Of a stretch of 64,000 bases of DNA, positions 25,672 to 33,139 are shown in pieces. Position 1 is the stretch's first letter, and each line of letters starts with the position of its first letter. Under the pieces are notes generated by a model that worked only from the letters and a program-made list of their open reading frames with translations, ran no database searches and had not been told where the DNA came from. Source of the DNA: Sphingopyxis solisilvae (GTDB taxonomy: Bacteria; Pseudomonadota; Alphaproteobacteria; Sphingomonadales; Sphingomonadaceae); contig NZ_JADKYM010000012.1 of the NCBI RefSeq assembly GCF_015475875.1, positions 1-64,000 of the forward strand, written 5' to 3'. Both the position numbers and the translations under genes were made by a program.

Positions 25672-26259
25672 TCAAAAGGCCGTCGCGATTCCCTTGCCGA
25701 GATAACAGGGCAACTGGCGCATCACGTCGGCCTTGGGAACGCCCTCCTCGATCAGTTCGGGCGGCACCTCCGACGTGTCGGTGCGCACGACGGTCCATTC
25801 GGCGCCAGGCGCAGTGCGGTGGACGACGACATAGCCGCAGTCCATCGTCCGGTCGGGACGGTCGCCGCGGAAGTCGAACGCGGCGTAAAGCCCCGGCGGC
25901 TGGCCCGCGGGATCGGCGTACCAGCTGACGCGCAACACGCGGAGCGTGCCGTCGGCCCACAGCACCGCGCGTTTGCGCAGGTTCATTTCCCATTCGAGCC
26001 GCGGGTTCGCCGCCTGGAACGACAGGCGCAGCATCGCATAGGCGCTGGCATAATCGCGTTTCGCCAGTGCCATCGTGTAAGCGGCGAAGCGGTTCATCGC
26101 GGCACTTTCATCCGCCGCCGCGACGTTGAACGCCGCGCCGTCGGGGCCGGCCGCGACGCGCTCCACCTCGGGACCGAGCAGCGGCACCTGCGCCGCCGCC
26201 GCGCCGCTCAGCAACCCCAGCGCGGCGAGCGGCAGCCAGCGGCGCCGGTCAATAGCCAT
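25672..26259 (-). CDS. Exported protein of unknown function, distant paralogue of its neighbour
   Basis: The 195-residue protein has a basic N-terminus and signal peptide (DRRRWLPLAALGLLSGAAAAQ). The mature part contains FAAYTMALAKRDYASAYAML, then VSWYADPAGQPPGLYAAFDF and MDCGYVVVHRTAPGAEWTVV. This follows the same order (helical pair, strand with aromatic residues, single Cys-Gly strand) as the protein at 24808. Related architecture is seen in DUF4019 proteins, but I cannot assign it firmly. Its start overlaps the end of the glutathione transferase gene by 11 bases, so it is probably co-translated with it. Confidence 0.65.
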   Translation of the reverse strand: MAIDRRRWLPLAALGLLSGAAAAQVPLLGPEVERVAAGPDGAAFNVAAADESAAMNRFAAYTMALAKRDYASAYAMLRLSFQAANPRLEWEMNLRKRAVLWADGTLRVLRVSWYADPAGQPPGLYAAFDFRGDRPDRTMDCGYVVVHRTAPGAEWTVVRTDTSEVPPELIEEGVPKADVMRQLPCYLGKGIATAF

Positions 26260-26875
26260 AATAAGCGCCGCCCTTTTCGCGCGCGCGCTGCCAGGCGGGG
26301 CGTGCGTGACAGGCGTTCACGAACGCCGCGAGCTTGGGATAGCGCGGCGCCATGCCCTGCATGATCGCGATTTCGGCCGGAAAGCTCAGCATGATGTCCG
26401 CCGCCGACAGGCTGTCGCCGATGAAGTGCCCGCTGTCGCCGACGCGGCTTTCCATATAGGCAAAATGCGCGTCGAGCTGTTGATTGATCCGCGGTTCGAG
26501 CGGCGCCGCGGCTTCGCCGAGCCGCGCGGTATAGATGCGCAACAGGATCGGGGTCATCGCCGATCCTTCGGCAAAATGCAGCCATTCGAGATGGCTGACA
26601 TGGTCGTCGGTGCCGCGCTCGGGGACTAGGTGCCCGCCGCCGTGGCGGTCGCACAGATATTCGGTGATCGCCCCCGACTCGATGATGACGCGGCCATCGT
26701 CCTCGATCACCGGCGATTTGCCGAGCGGGTGCACCGCGATCAGCTCGGGCGGCGCGAGGTTGGTGGTCGTGTCGCGGTCGTAATATTTGATCTCGTACGG
26801 CGCACCGATTTCCTCGAGCAGCCACAATATGCGCTGCGAGCGGCTGTTGTTCAGATGGTGGACGATCAGGGTCAT
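26249..26875 (-). CDS. Glutathione S-transferase
   Basis: The 208-residue protein has an N-terminal thioredoxin-fold GST domain (IVHHLNNSRSQRILWLLEEI, PLGKSPVIEDDGRVIIESGA with the conserved cis-Pro/Glu-Ser glutathione site) and an all-helical C-domain (LDAHFAYMESRVGDSGHFIG, SLSAADIMLSFPAE, the N-capping box). It conjugates or reduces substrates with glutathione in the cytosol; the substrate is not known. The gene lies between an arginase-family gene and an exported protein on the same strand. Confidence 0.92.
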   Translation of the reverse strand: MTLIVHHLNNSRSQRILWLLEEIGAPYEIKYYDRDTTTNLAPPELIAVHPLGKSPVIEDDGRVIIESGAITEYLCDRHGGGHLVPERGTDDHVSHLEWLHFAEGSAMTPILLRIYTARLGEAAAPLEPRINQQLDAHFAYMESRVGDSGHFIGDSLSAADIMLSFPAEIAIMQGMAPRYPKLAAFVNACHARPAWQRAREKGGAYYGY

Positions 26876-26893
26876 TTCACTCTCCTCAAAGGG

Positions 26894-27709
26894 TCAGGCC
26901 TTGTATGTGCCGTTGCGATCGATCAGCGCCGCGAGCTCGCGAACCAGCTTGGCGCCGAGGATCGCGGTGACATCGCCAATGTCGCGGCCGGGATGATGCT
27001 CCACGATGTCGGCGCCGACGATCGGCGCGGTCTGTTTGTGCAACACCGCCAGCACTTCGCGCACCGTCAGCCCGCCGGGTTCGGGATGCGCAACGCCGGG
27101 CGCCGCCGACGGATCGATCCCGTCGAGGTCGATCGAGATATAGAGCGGGCCGTCAAGGACGGGGACGCGATCGGGGCTGAAATCGGCCATCGAAATGACC
27201 TCGACCCCAAAGCGCGCCGCCTGCTCGCGGCAATGGCCGTTAAGGGTGCGGATGCCGACCTGCACCAGCCGTGCCGCGTGACCGGCCTCGCAGATGCGGG
27301 CAAAGGGCGAGGCATGGCTGCGCGGGTTGCCGGCAAAATCGTCGTAAAGATCGGGGTGCGCGTCAAAATGAAGGATGTTCAACGGCCCGAAGCAGGTCGC
27401 CGCCGCCTCGACGAGCGGAAAGGTCACCGCATGATCGCCCCCGAGCGCCAGCGGCACCTCGCCATCCTCTTGCAGCATCACGATATGCCGCCGGATCGCG
27501 GCATCATCCTGCGCGGTGTTTTCGGTCAGCGGCAGATCGCCATCATCGGTGAACGCGATGTCGGCGCCGATCTCGGGGCCGAGTTCGCTCGCCATATTGC
27601 CGCGGTCGCTGAACAGCGCCGCCCGGATCGCCGCGGGACCGGCGGCAGCGCCGCGCTCGAAGCTGCTGTTGATGTCGGTCGGCAGGCCGAACAGGCGGAT
27701 TGCGGGCAT
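26894..27709 (-). CDS. Arginase/agmatinase family ureohydrolase
   Basis: Binuclear manganese ureohydrolase fold. The 271-residue product (start MPAIRLFGLPTDINSSFERG at 27709) contains the metal motifs LGGDHAV, HFDAHPDLYDD and SIDLDGIDPS with the expected His/Asp ligands, and the closing GADIVEHHPGRD. Arginase, agmatinase and formimidoylglutamase cannot be separated with certainty; no hut or arg genes are nearby. A further upstream in-frame extension passes through a repeat and is not coding. The GST gene follows 18 bases downstream. Confidence 0.85.
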   Translation of the reverse strand: MPAIRLFGLPTDINSSFERGAAAGPAAIRAALFSDRGNMASELGPEIGADIAFTDDGDLPLTENTAQDDAAIRRHIVMLQEDGEVPLALGGDHAVTFPLVEAAATCFGPLNILHFDAHPDLYDDFAGNPRSHASPFARICEAGHAARLVQVGIRTLNGHCREQAARFGVEVISMADFSPDRVPVLDGPLYISIDLDGIDPSAAPGVAHPEPGGLTVREVLAVLHKQTAPIVGADIVEHHPGRDIGDVTAILGAKLVRELAALIDRNGTYKA

Positions 27710-27828
27710 GGCTTGCTTGTAGCTGTTGGCAAGCCGCGCGCAAGGCGCGGCGAAAGGGATCGCGATGTTGAGACAGGGGAACGGCGACGACGAGAAGGAG
27801 GCCCGCTCGACAGCACCCTTGCTACCCC

Positions 27829-27910
27829 CCGTTCGCACCGGGCGAAGTCGAGATTTCACTCGACTTCGAGCATGGTCGATGGGTGTCTCGACTTCGCTCG
27901 ACACGAACGG
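27829..27910. repeat. Palindromic intergenic repeat (TCGAGCGAAGTCGAGA type)
   Basis: CCGTTCG...CGAAGTCGAG pairs with CTCGACTTCG...CGAACGG, with a second inner copy CACTCGACTTCGAGCATG. It lies in the 313-base gap between the arginase-family gene and the DUF3592 gene. Apart from this element and a leader before 28023, I see nothing else in the gap. Confidence 0.8.
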
Positions 27911-28022
27911 AAATGTAACGGCATTCGTTAACGACCAGTTGCGGACCTCGTGCAATCTGGGGAAGTAGCCACAACAGACGCTAAGCTAACGAAGGGAGCG
28001 TCGCGACGAGGATAGGTATGAT

Positions 28023-28910
28023 GTGACTATGCCAAAATGGATTTTCTTCATCCCCTTTCTGTGGATTTTCGGTTTTGTGGCAGCTTCCATATGGTATCGC
28101 CGCTCGAAGGACGAACCCATTTTCCCACGATTGCCCGACGACGCCGATTTTGGTGAGAAGGGATGCTCTGGACGATCGCTCAAGAGCCCGTTGTCCAAGA
28201 TTGGCGGTGCTAACCGATGTCTTCTCGTGACGGTGCGAGAAGGAAAGTTGACCATAACGCCTCAGTTTCCATTCAACCTCATGTTTCTGCCTGAGATTTA
28301 CGGGCTAGATATCAAAGTGCCGGTTCACACCATTGCCTCTGTAAAACCAGTGTCGTCGCTATTCCAGAAGGCGCTACGAATCGAATTCACTCGCGGCGGC
28401 CCCGCGCCGGTGGAGGTCGTGCTGAATGACGAGAGAGGGTTCGAGCGAGCGATCAGCCCTCGCGTTACGGTGCCAGGCGATCGCGAGCTCAAAGAAGATC
28501 CGGGCCGACGAAAAAACCGCACCTTCTTGCTCGCTCGTACTTTCTTCGCAATTTGGGGAGCTGGTGCTTTGTTTGCGGCAGTTTCCGGCTTTCAGGATGA
28601 TCAGCGATTCCGGCGAGATGGAATTGCGACCATGGCGACCTACGTAAATCCGAATCAAGCTCTCGATCACCAGACTGAAATGGGTGTCCTTCAATATGAG
28701 GTTGATGGCGTCGTTTATCGCGTGAATTCCATTTATGGAATCGGTCTGTTCGAAGTGGGCGATCATGAAAAGGTCTATTACTTGCGATCAAACCCGCAAG
28801 AGGCTCGCCAAGATTCCTATTCGAATTTCAACATGCTTTGGCTTGTGCTCGGTGCGCTGGGCCTGTCCGTATCAATCTTTGGCGGCATGGTCGCCAAGAG
28901 GATTTGGTAG
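28023..28910 (+). CDS. DUF3592-like membrane protein
   Basis: The 295-residue protein has an N-terminal membrane segment (WIFFIPFLWIFGFVAASIWY), a soluble region, a second segment near 168-185 (FLLARTFFAIWGAGALFAAV) and a C-terminal one (MLWLVLGALGLSVSIFGGMV). Between the last two lies a DUF3592-type extracytoplasmic domain (GVLQYEVDGVVYRVNSIYGI, GDHEKVYYLRSNPQEARQDS), where YxxxxP-type strands are conserved. Function is unknown. GAGGATAGG supports the GTG at 28023; ATG 28029 is an alternative. Base composition is visibly more AT-rich than the flanking genes, which may indicate acquisition. Confidence 0.7.
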   Translation: MTMPKWIFFIPFLWIFGFVAASIWYRRSKDEPIFPRLPDDADFGEKGCSGRSLKSPLSKIGGANRCLLVTVREGKLTITPQFPFNLMFLPEIYGLDIKVPVHTIASVKPVSSLFQKALRIEFTRGGPAPVEVVLNDERGFERAISPRVTVPGDRELKEDPGRRKNRTFLLARTFFAIWGAGALFAAVSGFQDDQRFRRDGIATMATYVNPNQALDHQTEMGVLQYEVDGVVYRVNSIYGIGLFEVGDHEKVYYLRSNPQEARQDSYSNFNMLWLVLGALGLSVSIFGGMVAKRIW

Positions 28911-29080
28911 TTCAAGCCAGTCAGAACGAAGTTGCTCCGAAACGTCCGCTTTCCACCCGAAAGCCGACATCTCTGGCAACACCGAAAAGTCGCGGCCGCC
29001 CAAAAGGTCAACGGCCGGCGGGTCCACCTGCGGGGAGAGGGGAGTGCAGGTGCAAGGGGCTGGAGACCCGCCGCCGTTTC

Positions 29081-29110
29081 CCGGTCGGTCCGCCCATGCG
29101 AACCGACCGG
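29081..29110 (-). terminator. Possible terminator hairpin after recA
   Basis: CCGGTCGGT (29081-29089) pairs with ACCGACCGG (29102-29110) across a 12-base loop just beyond the recA stop. There is no T-run on the minus strand after it, so it may stabilise the mRNA end rather than terminate by itself. The rest of 28911-29080 includes GTCCGCTTTCCACCCGAAAG, a motif repeated in degenerate form near 7853. Confidence 0.45.
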
Positions 29111-29117
29111 ATCGGGA

Positions 29118-30197
29118 TCAGTTGATATCGTCGCCCTCGTCGTCGGGGCCGGCCATCATTTCCTCGGCCACCGCGTCGGTGCGGCCGCGGATTGCGGCTT
29201 CGAGCCGTTCGCGCAGTTCGGGATTCTCGGTCAGGAAATTCTTCGCATTTTCGCGGCCCTGCCCGATGCGGATCGAATCATAGCTGAACCAGGCGCCCGA
29301 TTTTTCGACCAGTCCGGCCTTGACGCCGATGTCGAGAATCTCGCCGATCTTGGAAATGCCCTGCCCGTACATGATGTCGAATTCGACTTGCTTGAACGGC
29401 GGCGCGACCTTGTTCTTTACCACCTTCACTCGCGTCGTATTGCCGACGATTTCGTCGCCATTCTTGATCTGGCCGGTGCGGCGGATGTCGAGGCGGACCG
29501 AGGCATAGAATTTCAGCGCGTTGCCGCCCGTCGTGGTTTCGGGGTTGCCGTACATCACGCCGATTTTCATCCGCAGCTGGTTGATGAAGATCACCATGCA
29601 GCGCGAGCGGCTGATCGAGCCGGTGAGCTTGCGCAGCGACTGCGACATCAAACGCGCTTGCAGGCCGACATGGCTGTCGCCCATCTCGCCCTCGATTTCG
29701 GCGCGCGGGACGAGCGCCGCGACCGAATCGACCACCAGCACGTCGATCGCGTTCGAGCGCACCAGCGTATCGACGATTTCGAGCGCCTGTTCGCCGGTGT
29801 CGGGCTGCGACACGATCAGCTCGTCGATATTGACCCCCAGCTTGCGCGCATAGACGGGGTCGAGCGCATGTTCGGCATCGACGAAGGCGACGGTGCCGCC
29901 GGTCTTTTGCGCCTCGGCGAGCGTGTGCAGCGCCAGCGTGGTCTTGCCCGAGCTTTCGGGACCATAGATTTCGATGACGCGACCGCGCGGCAGGCCGCCG
30001 ACGCCGAGCGCGATGTCGAGGCCAAGCGAACCGGTCGAGATCGCCTCGACCTGCATCGCCTCTTTCGAGCCCAGTTTCATCACCGAGCCTTTACCAAAGG
30101 CGCGGTCGATCTGCGCGAGCGCGGCGTCCAGCGCCTTTTGCCTGTCCGTGTTGTTCACTGATTTCCCCGATTCGACGAGTGACAATTGACCGGCCAT
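29118..30197 (-). CDS. recA: Recombinase RecA
   Basis: Catalyses homologous strand exchange and stimulates LexA self-cleavage in the SOS response. The 359-residue protein has an N-terminal helix region, Walker [11 protein letters not shown] (residues 79-88), Walker [13 protein letters not shown], the DNA-binding loops ([40 protein letters not shown]) and an acidic C-terminus ending in DDEGDDIN. All are typical. A canonical alphaproteobacterial SOS box lies about 80 bases upstream, so induction by DNA damage is expected. Confidence 0.98.
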   Translation of the reverse strand: MAGQLSLVESGKSVNNTDRQKALDAALAQIDRAFGKGSVMKLGSKEAMQVEAISTGSLGLDIALGVGGLPRGRVIEIYGPESSGKTTLALHTLAEAQKTGGTVAFVDAEHALDPVYARKLGVNIDELIVSQPDTGEQALEIVDTLVRSNAIDVLVVDSVAALVPRAEIEGEMGDSHVGLQARLMSQSLRKLTGSISRSRCMVIFINQLRMKIGVMYGNPETTTGGNALKFYASVRLDIRRTGQIKNGDEIVGNTTRVKVVKNKVAPPFKQVEFDIMYGQGISKIGEILDIGVKAGLVEKSGAWFSYDSIRIGQGRENAKNFLTENPELRERLEAAIRGRTDAVAEEMMAGPDDEGDDIN

Positions 30198-30264
30198 GTG
30201 CCGTCCTTTCCTGCTCTAAAGCGAAGGCTGAACCACCGCAACGCCGGAACTATGTACGACATTT

Positions 30265-30288
30265 GTTCTACTGGAACAAGAGGGGAAC
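30265..30288 (-). promoter_or_regulatory. LexA SOS box upstream of recA
   Basis: Reading in the recA direction, GTTC-CCCTCTT-GTTC (30274-30288) matches the alphaproteobacterial LexA consensus GTTC-N7-GTTC exactly. A further GTTC/GAAC pair (30265-30277) makes TTGTTC-N5-GAACAA. The box is about 80 bases before the recA ATG. Confidence 0.8.
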
Positions 30289-30325
30289 AAACTTTATTTG
30301 CACGGTCGTCGCGGGGGTCCCGACC

Positions 30326-30676
30326 CTAGGCCCCAAACTCGGCCAGCGCCGCCTCGATATCGCTGATCCGGAACGGTTTGCCCACCAGCCGGCGGTGCGC
30401 GTGGGCGGGCGGCAAGATGTCACCGCCACCCGAGGTAAAGGCAAAAGGAACGCCGCGTTCCGCCAGGGCGTCGGCGACCGGCCAGCCTTTGTCCTCGCCC
30501 AGATTGATGTCGACAAGCGCGCCGCCCAGCGGTTCGGCGGCGATGATCGCCAGCGCCTCGTTCAGGCTCGCCGCCTGCGCGGGCTCGGGCAGGCCGAGCG
30601 CGTCGAACATGTCGGCAAGCATCATGCCGATCAGCACATCGTCCTCGACGAGCAGGATTCGCGGCGGGTCAGCCAT
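30326..30676 (-). CDS. Stand-alone response regulator receiver protein
   Basis: The 116-residue protein is a single REC domain: RILLVEDDVLIGMMLADMFD with the acidic pair, phosphoacceptor Asp in GALVDINLGEDKG, the FTSGGG switch residue and the conserved Lys in VGKPF. The start at 30676 overlaps the cckA stop by eight bases, so it is translated with cckA. It has no output domain, like CpdR or DivK, but I cannot assign it to either. A role as a phosphate sink or adaptor for CckA or its phosphorelay is an inference. Confidence 0.85.
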   Translation of the reverse strand: MADPPRILLVEDDVLIGMMLADMFDALGLPEPAQAASLNEALAIIAAEPLGGALVDINLGEDKGWPVADALAERGVPFAFTSGGGDILPPAHAHRRLVGKPFRISDIEAALAEFGA

Positions 30677-33116
30677 TTTTCGCCCTGTGTACGGCATCGT
30701 CGAGCGCCGCCGACGTCGCCTCGGCCAGCTGCGCGACAGAAAAGGGTTTGGGCAGAAAGGCGACGTCGTCGATATTGATCGACTGGCGCAATTGCTCCTC
30801 GGCATAACCCGACATGAAGAGGACCGGCAGGTCCGGCCGCTTCGCGCGCAACGCGCGCACCATCGCGGGGCCGTCCATCGTCGGCATCACGACGTCGCTG
30901 ATGATCAGGTCGACCTTGTCCATCTGGGCAAAGCGTTCGAGTCCTTCCTCGCCCTGCGACGCGGTAACGACGGTATAGCCGGCGCGGGTCAGCGCGCGCT
31001 CGGCGACCGCGCGCACCATGTCCTCGTCCTCGACCAGCAGGATCGTGCCGCTGCCCCACTGGCTTTTCTTCGGCTTCGGCGGCGGCGCCGCGACGACGGG
31101 TGTGTCGCTGCCGCTGCGATGCACCGGCAGATAGATGGTAAAGCTGGTCCCCTGCCCCGGCTGGCTGTCGGCAAAGATGAAGCCCGCCGATTGCTTGATG
31201 ATGCCGTAAACCGTCGACAGGCCCAACCCCGTCCCCTTGCCGACGTCCTTGGTCGTAAAGAAGGGCTCGAAAATCTTGGGCAGGACGTCGGGGGCGATGC
31301 CGGTGCCGGTGTCGCTGACCTTCAGCGCGCAATAATCGGCGGCCGGCATGAACTCATTGCCCATCTGGCGCACGTCGGCGGCCGACACCGGATAGGTTTC
31401 GATCGTCAGCGTCCCGCCGCCCGGCATCGCGTCGCGCGCATTGACCGCCAGGTTCATGATGACCTGCTCGAGCTGGCCGGGGTCGGCGCGCACCGCGCCG
31501 AGGCCGCGGCCGTGATGCACCGACAGCGTGACGGTTTCGCCGATCAGCCGCTTGAGCAGATGCGAGACCTCCGAAATCACGTCGGGCAATTGCAGGATCT
31601 GTGGACGCAGCGTCTGCTGCCGCGAAAAGGCGAGCAATTGCCGCGTCAGGCTGGCGGCGCGATTGGCGTTGCTGCGGATCTGCTGGATGTCGTCATAATC
31701 GCTGTCGCCCGGCGTGTGGCGCATCAGCATCAGGTCGCACGCGCCCAGAATGGCGGTCAGGATATTGTTGAAATCATGCGCGACGCCGCCCGCCAGCTGG
31801 CCGACCGCCTGCATCTTCGACGCCTGCGCGACCTGGCGCTTGAGCCGCGATTCCTCGCTCGAATCCTTGAGGCTGAGCAGCACCGCCGCCTCGCCCAGCC
31901 CGCGCACCCCGACGACGCGCATCGACACCGGTTCGCCGCTTTGCCCCGCCAGCCGGATCGACAGGTCGCCGCCGACCTGTTGCCCGCTGCTGTGGCGGCG
32001 GATCATGTCCGCCAGCGGCCCCTTGTCCTCGCCGACGACGATGTCGCCCGGATAGCGCGGCATCTTGCCGTCGCCGAGGCTCGCGGCGCGCACGAACGCG
32101 CGGTTCATGTAAAGAAAGCGCCCGTCGCGATCGACCAGCGCTAGCCCGAACGGCAGCAACGACAGCAGCGTTTCGACATAGGCCTGCGCGGTGCCGCGAT
32201 CGGCGGGGCCGATTTCCTCGTCGAGCATCGCCAGCAGCACCGGCGTGTTGCTGTCGGCGGGGGCGAGCGGGATCTGCAACATGCGCAGCGGAGTCGCGCG
32301 CTCGCCCTCGCGGGCGAAATAGAGCGCGCCGCCATCGTCGATGCGCAGCATCGGCGCGACATCGCGCCCATTATAGTGGCGCGCATCGTCTTCGCCGAGC
32401 GCGCGGAGCAAAAACGCCTGATTGGCGGCGCGCAGCCGCCCCTCGGCACTGACCAGCGCCACCATCACGCCCGCCTGCCCCAGCGTTCGTCCGGCGGGAC
32501 CGCCCAGATGCCGCAGGATTTCGGATACCAGGTCGAGCCGTTCGACCGCCGCGAATCGCCAGACCAGATAATCTTCGGCCTGGCCGGTGCGCGTTACCTG
32601 CGCGTTCAGGTGCAGGGGCCCGACCACCAAGCCGTCGGCGCGCCCTTCGCCGTCACGCCACGCCGCGCGGCCGGCGTTTTTCAGCGTTTCGGCGCCGCGG
32701 CCTTCCAGCGGCAGGCCGGGCGGCGTGACAAAGCCGCCCATCCACGTCGCAAACAGGTCGTTCGCACAGACCATCCGTCCCGCGCGGTCGGTGACCGCGA
32801 TCGCGACATCGTCATGATTCACCGCCTGGCGCAGCATCGTCCAGTCGGGCAGCGCCGCCTCGCCCGCGACGCTGGCCGAGAACAGGCGCCGCGCCAGCAG
32901 CACCCCGCCGACCGCGACGGCCAGTCCGGCAAGGAAGCCTGCCGCGATCACCATGTCGCGCGTCGCCCAGAACAGCAGCCCGACCGACAGCAGCGCAAGT
33001 CCGCCAAGCAGTCCCATGTCAACGCGCGACAGCCCGGCCGGCACCGCAAGCGGGCCGGGGTCGCCCGCCCTCCTGATGCCATCACCATCAGTCGAGGGCA
33101 GGCTCGTCGCGGTCAA
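30669..33116 (-). CDS. cckA: Hybrid sensor histidine kinase CckA
   Basis: Cell-cycle hybrid kinase that phosphorylates ChpT, and through it CtrA and CpdR, or reverses the flow. The 815-residue protein has two N-terminal membrane segments (MGLLGGLALLSVGLLFWATR; MVIAAGFLAGLAVAVGGVLL), a PAS-containing region, the characteristic DHp box GGVAHDFNNILTAILGACDL, an HATPase domain (NLAVNARDAMPGGGTLTIET, DTGTGIAPDVLPKIFEPFFT, GLGLSTVYGI) and a C-terminal receiver with Asp in IISDVVMP and Lys in LPKPFS. The TTG start is supported by AAAGGA five bases upstream. A lone receiver gene overlaps its end. Confidence 0.93.
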   Translation of the reverse strand: MTATSLPSTDGDGIRRAGDPGPLAVPAGLSRVDMGLLGGLALLSVGLLFWATRDMVIAAGFLAGLAVAVGGVLLARRLFSASVAGEAALPDWTMLRQAVNHDDVAIAVTDRAGRMVCANDLFATWMGGFVTPPGLPLEGRGAETLKNAGRAAWRDGEGRADGLVVGPLHLNAQVTRTGQAEDYLVWRFAAVERLDLVSEILRHLGGPAGRTLGQAGVMVALVSAEGRLRAANQAFLLRALGEDDARHYNGRDVAPMLRIDDGGALYFAREGERATPLRMLQIPLAPADSNTPVLLAMLDEEIGPADRGTAQAYVETLLSLLPFGLALVDRDGRFLYMNRAFVRAASLGDGKMPRYPGDIVVGEDKGPLADMIRRHSSGQQVGGDLSIRLAGQSGEPVSMRVVGVRGLGEAAVLLSLKDSSEESRLKRQVAQASKMQAVGQLAGGVAHDFNNILTAILGACDLMLMRHTPGDSDYDDIQQIRSNANRAASLTRQLLAFSRQQTLRPQILQLPDVISEVSHLLKRLIGETVTLSVHHGRGLGAVRADPGQLEQVIMNLAVNARDAMPGGGTLTIETYPVSAADVRQMGNEFMPAADYCALKVSDTGTGIAPDVLPKIFEPFFTTKDVGKGTGLGLSTVYGIIKQSAGFIFADSQPGQGTSFTIYLPVHRSGSDTPVVAAPPPKPKKSQWGSGTILLVEDEDMVRAVAERALTRAGYTVVTASQGEEGLERFAQMDKVDLIISDVVMPTMDGPAMVRALRAKRPDLPVLFMSGYAEEQLRQSINIDDVAFLPKPFSVAQLAEATSAALDDAVHRAKNG

Positions 33117-33139
33117 AGACAGTCCTTTAGTTTACGGCG

